DNA of 64,000 nt, taken from Cacajao melanocephalus. Its lineage: Eukaryota; Chordata; Mammalia; Primates; Pitheciidae. Location of the stretch: contig CAUYLG010065930.1 in assembly GCA_963573385.1 (NCBI GenBank), positions 91,901 through 155,900 on the forward strand, in the 5' to 3' direction. Positions 63,680 through 64,000 of the stretch are shown here, piece after piece. The notes beneath the pieces were generated by a model. It did no database searches. It saw only the letters and a program-made list of their open reading frames with translations, and was not told where the DNA came from. Both the position numbers and the translations under genes were made by a program. Every line of letters begins with the position of its first letter. The stretch's first letter is position 1.

Positions 63680-64000
63680 GGTTTTAAATAAATATATATT
63701 TTTCCCATAAGTTATTGGGGTACAGGTGGTATTTGGTTACATGAGTAAGTTCTTTAGCAGTGATTCGTGAGATTTTGGTGCACCCATCACCCGAGCAGTA
63801 TACACTGCACCATACTTGTAGTCTTTTATCACTTGCCCCCTCCCACCCTTCCCCTCAAGTCCCCAAAGTCCATTGTATCATTCTTATGTCTTTTCGTCCT
63901 TATAGCTTAGCTCCCACATATCAGTGAGAACATACGATGTTTGGTTTTCCTTTCCTAAGTTACTTCACTTAAAATAACAGTCTCCAAACTCATCCAGGTC
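63680..64000 (-). mobile_element. L1 3' end, antisense, running off the window
   Basis: 'gttattggggtacaggtgg', 'gtagtcttttatcacttgcc', 'cttagctcccacatatcag' and 'gtctccaaactcatccagg' are the reverse of an L1 (L1PA-old/L1PB) 3'UTR and ORF2 end. Continues beyond 64000. Confidence 0.93.

Overview
The window is mammalian, almost certainly human or another ape/Old World primate, nuclear DNA. It carries at least eleven Alu copies (a primate-specific SINE), primate-type L1 fragments, MaLR (MST/THE1/MLT1) elements, class I endogenous retrovirus LTRs, MIR/L2 fossils and DNA-transposon relics (MER5A, MER30, a Tigger-like element). I found no intact protein-coding gene, no convincing coding exon, no tRNA/rRNA gene and no CRISPR or bacterial-type feature. 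Almost every open reading frame is a chance frame in a repeat or the decayed frame of a retroelement.

Layout: 0-3.2 kb is a sense-strand MaLR tract (internal-LTR-internal-LTR). 3.2-9.4 kb holds L1 pieces in mixed orientation plus Alus and a broken LTR. 9.4-12.9 kb is repeat-poor with MIR and an Alu-split MER5A. 12.9-16.6 kb is an MLT1-like LTR split by a class I LTR, then a long antisense old L1 containing a large TA/CA microsatellite. 18.9-23.1 kb is an antisense MaLR provirus with three kinds of later insertion inside it. 24-31 kb has MLT1 LTRs, an AluJ, an LTR7-like LTR and an LTR10-like solo LTR. 31.85-32.87 kb is a processed pseudogene of the tetraspanin CD63. 33-37.8 kb is AT-rich with a few repeats. 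37.9-42 kb is the 5' half of an old L1. 43.9-45.5 kb has a Tigger-like element, an Alu and an LTR-like stretch. 49.3-50.8 kb is a repeat-free block that I consider the best candidate regulatory element. 50.9-56.1 kb is again L1. 59.85-60.92 kb is a roughly 325-bp inverted duplication around an MLT1 LTR. The right edge runs into another antisense L1.

No genes here work together as a system. The interest lies in repeat architecture (nested insertions, inverted L1 segments, a long inverted repeat), in the CD63 retrocopy with an apparent extended 5' leader, and in the repeat-free block. Family names come from recognition of consensus features by eye; no repeat-library search was run, and subfamily names should be read as approximate.
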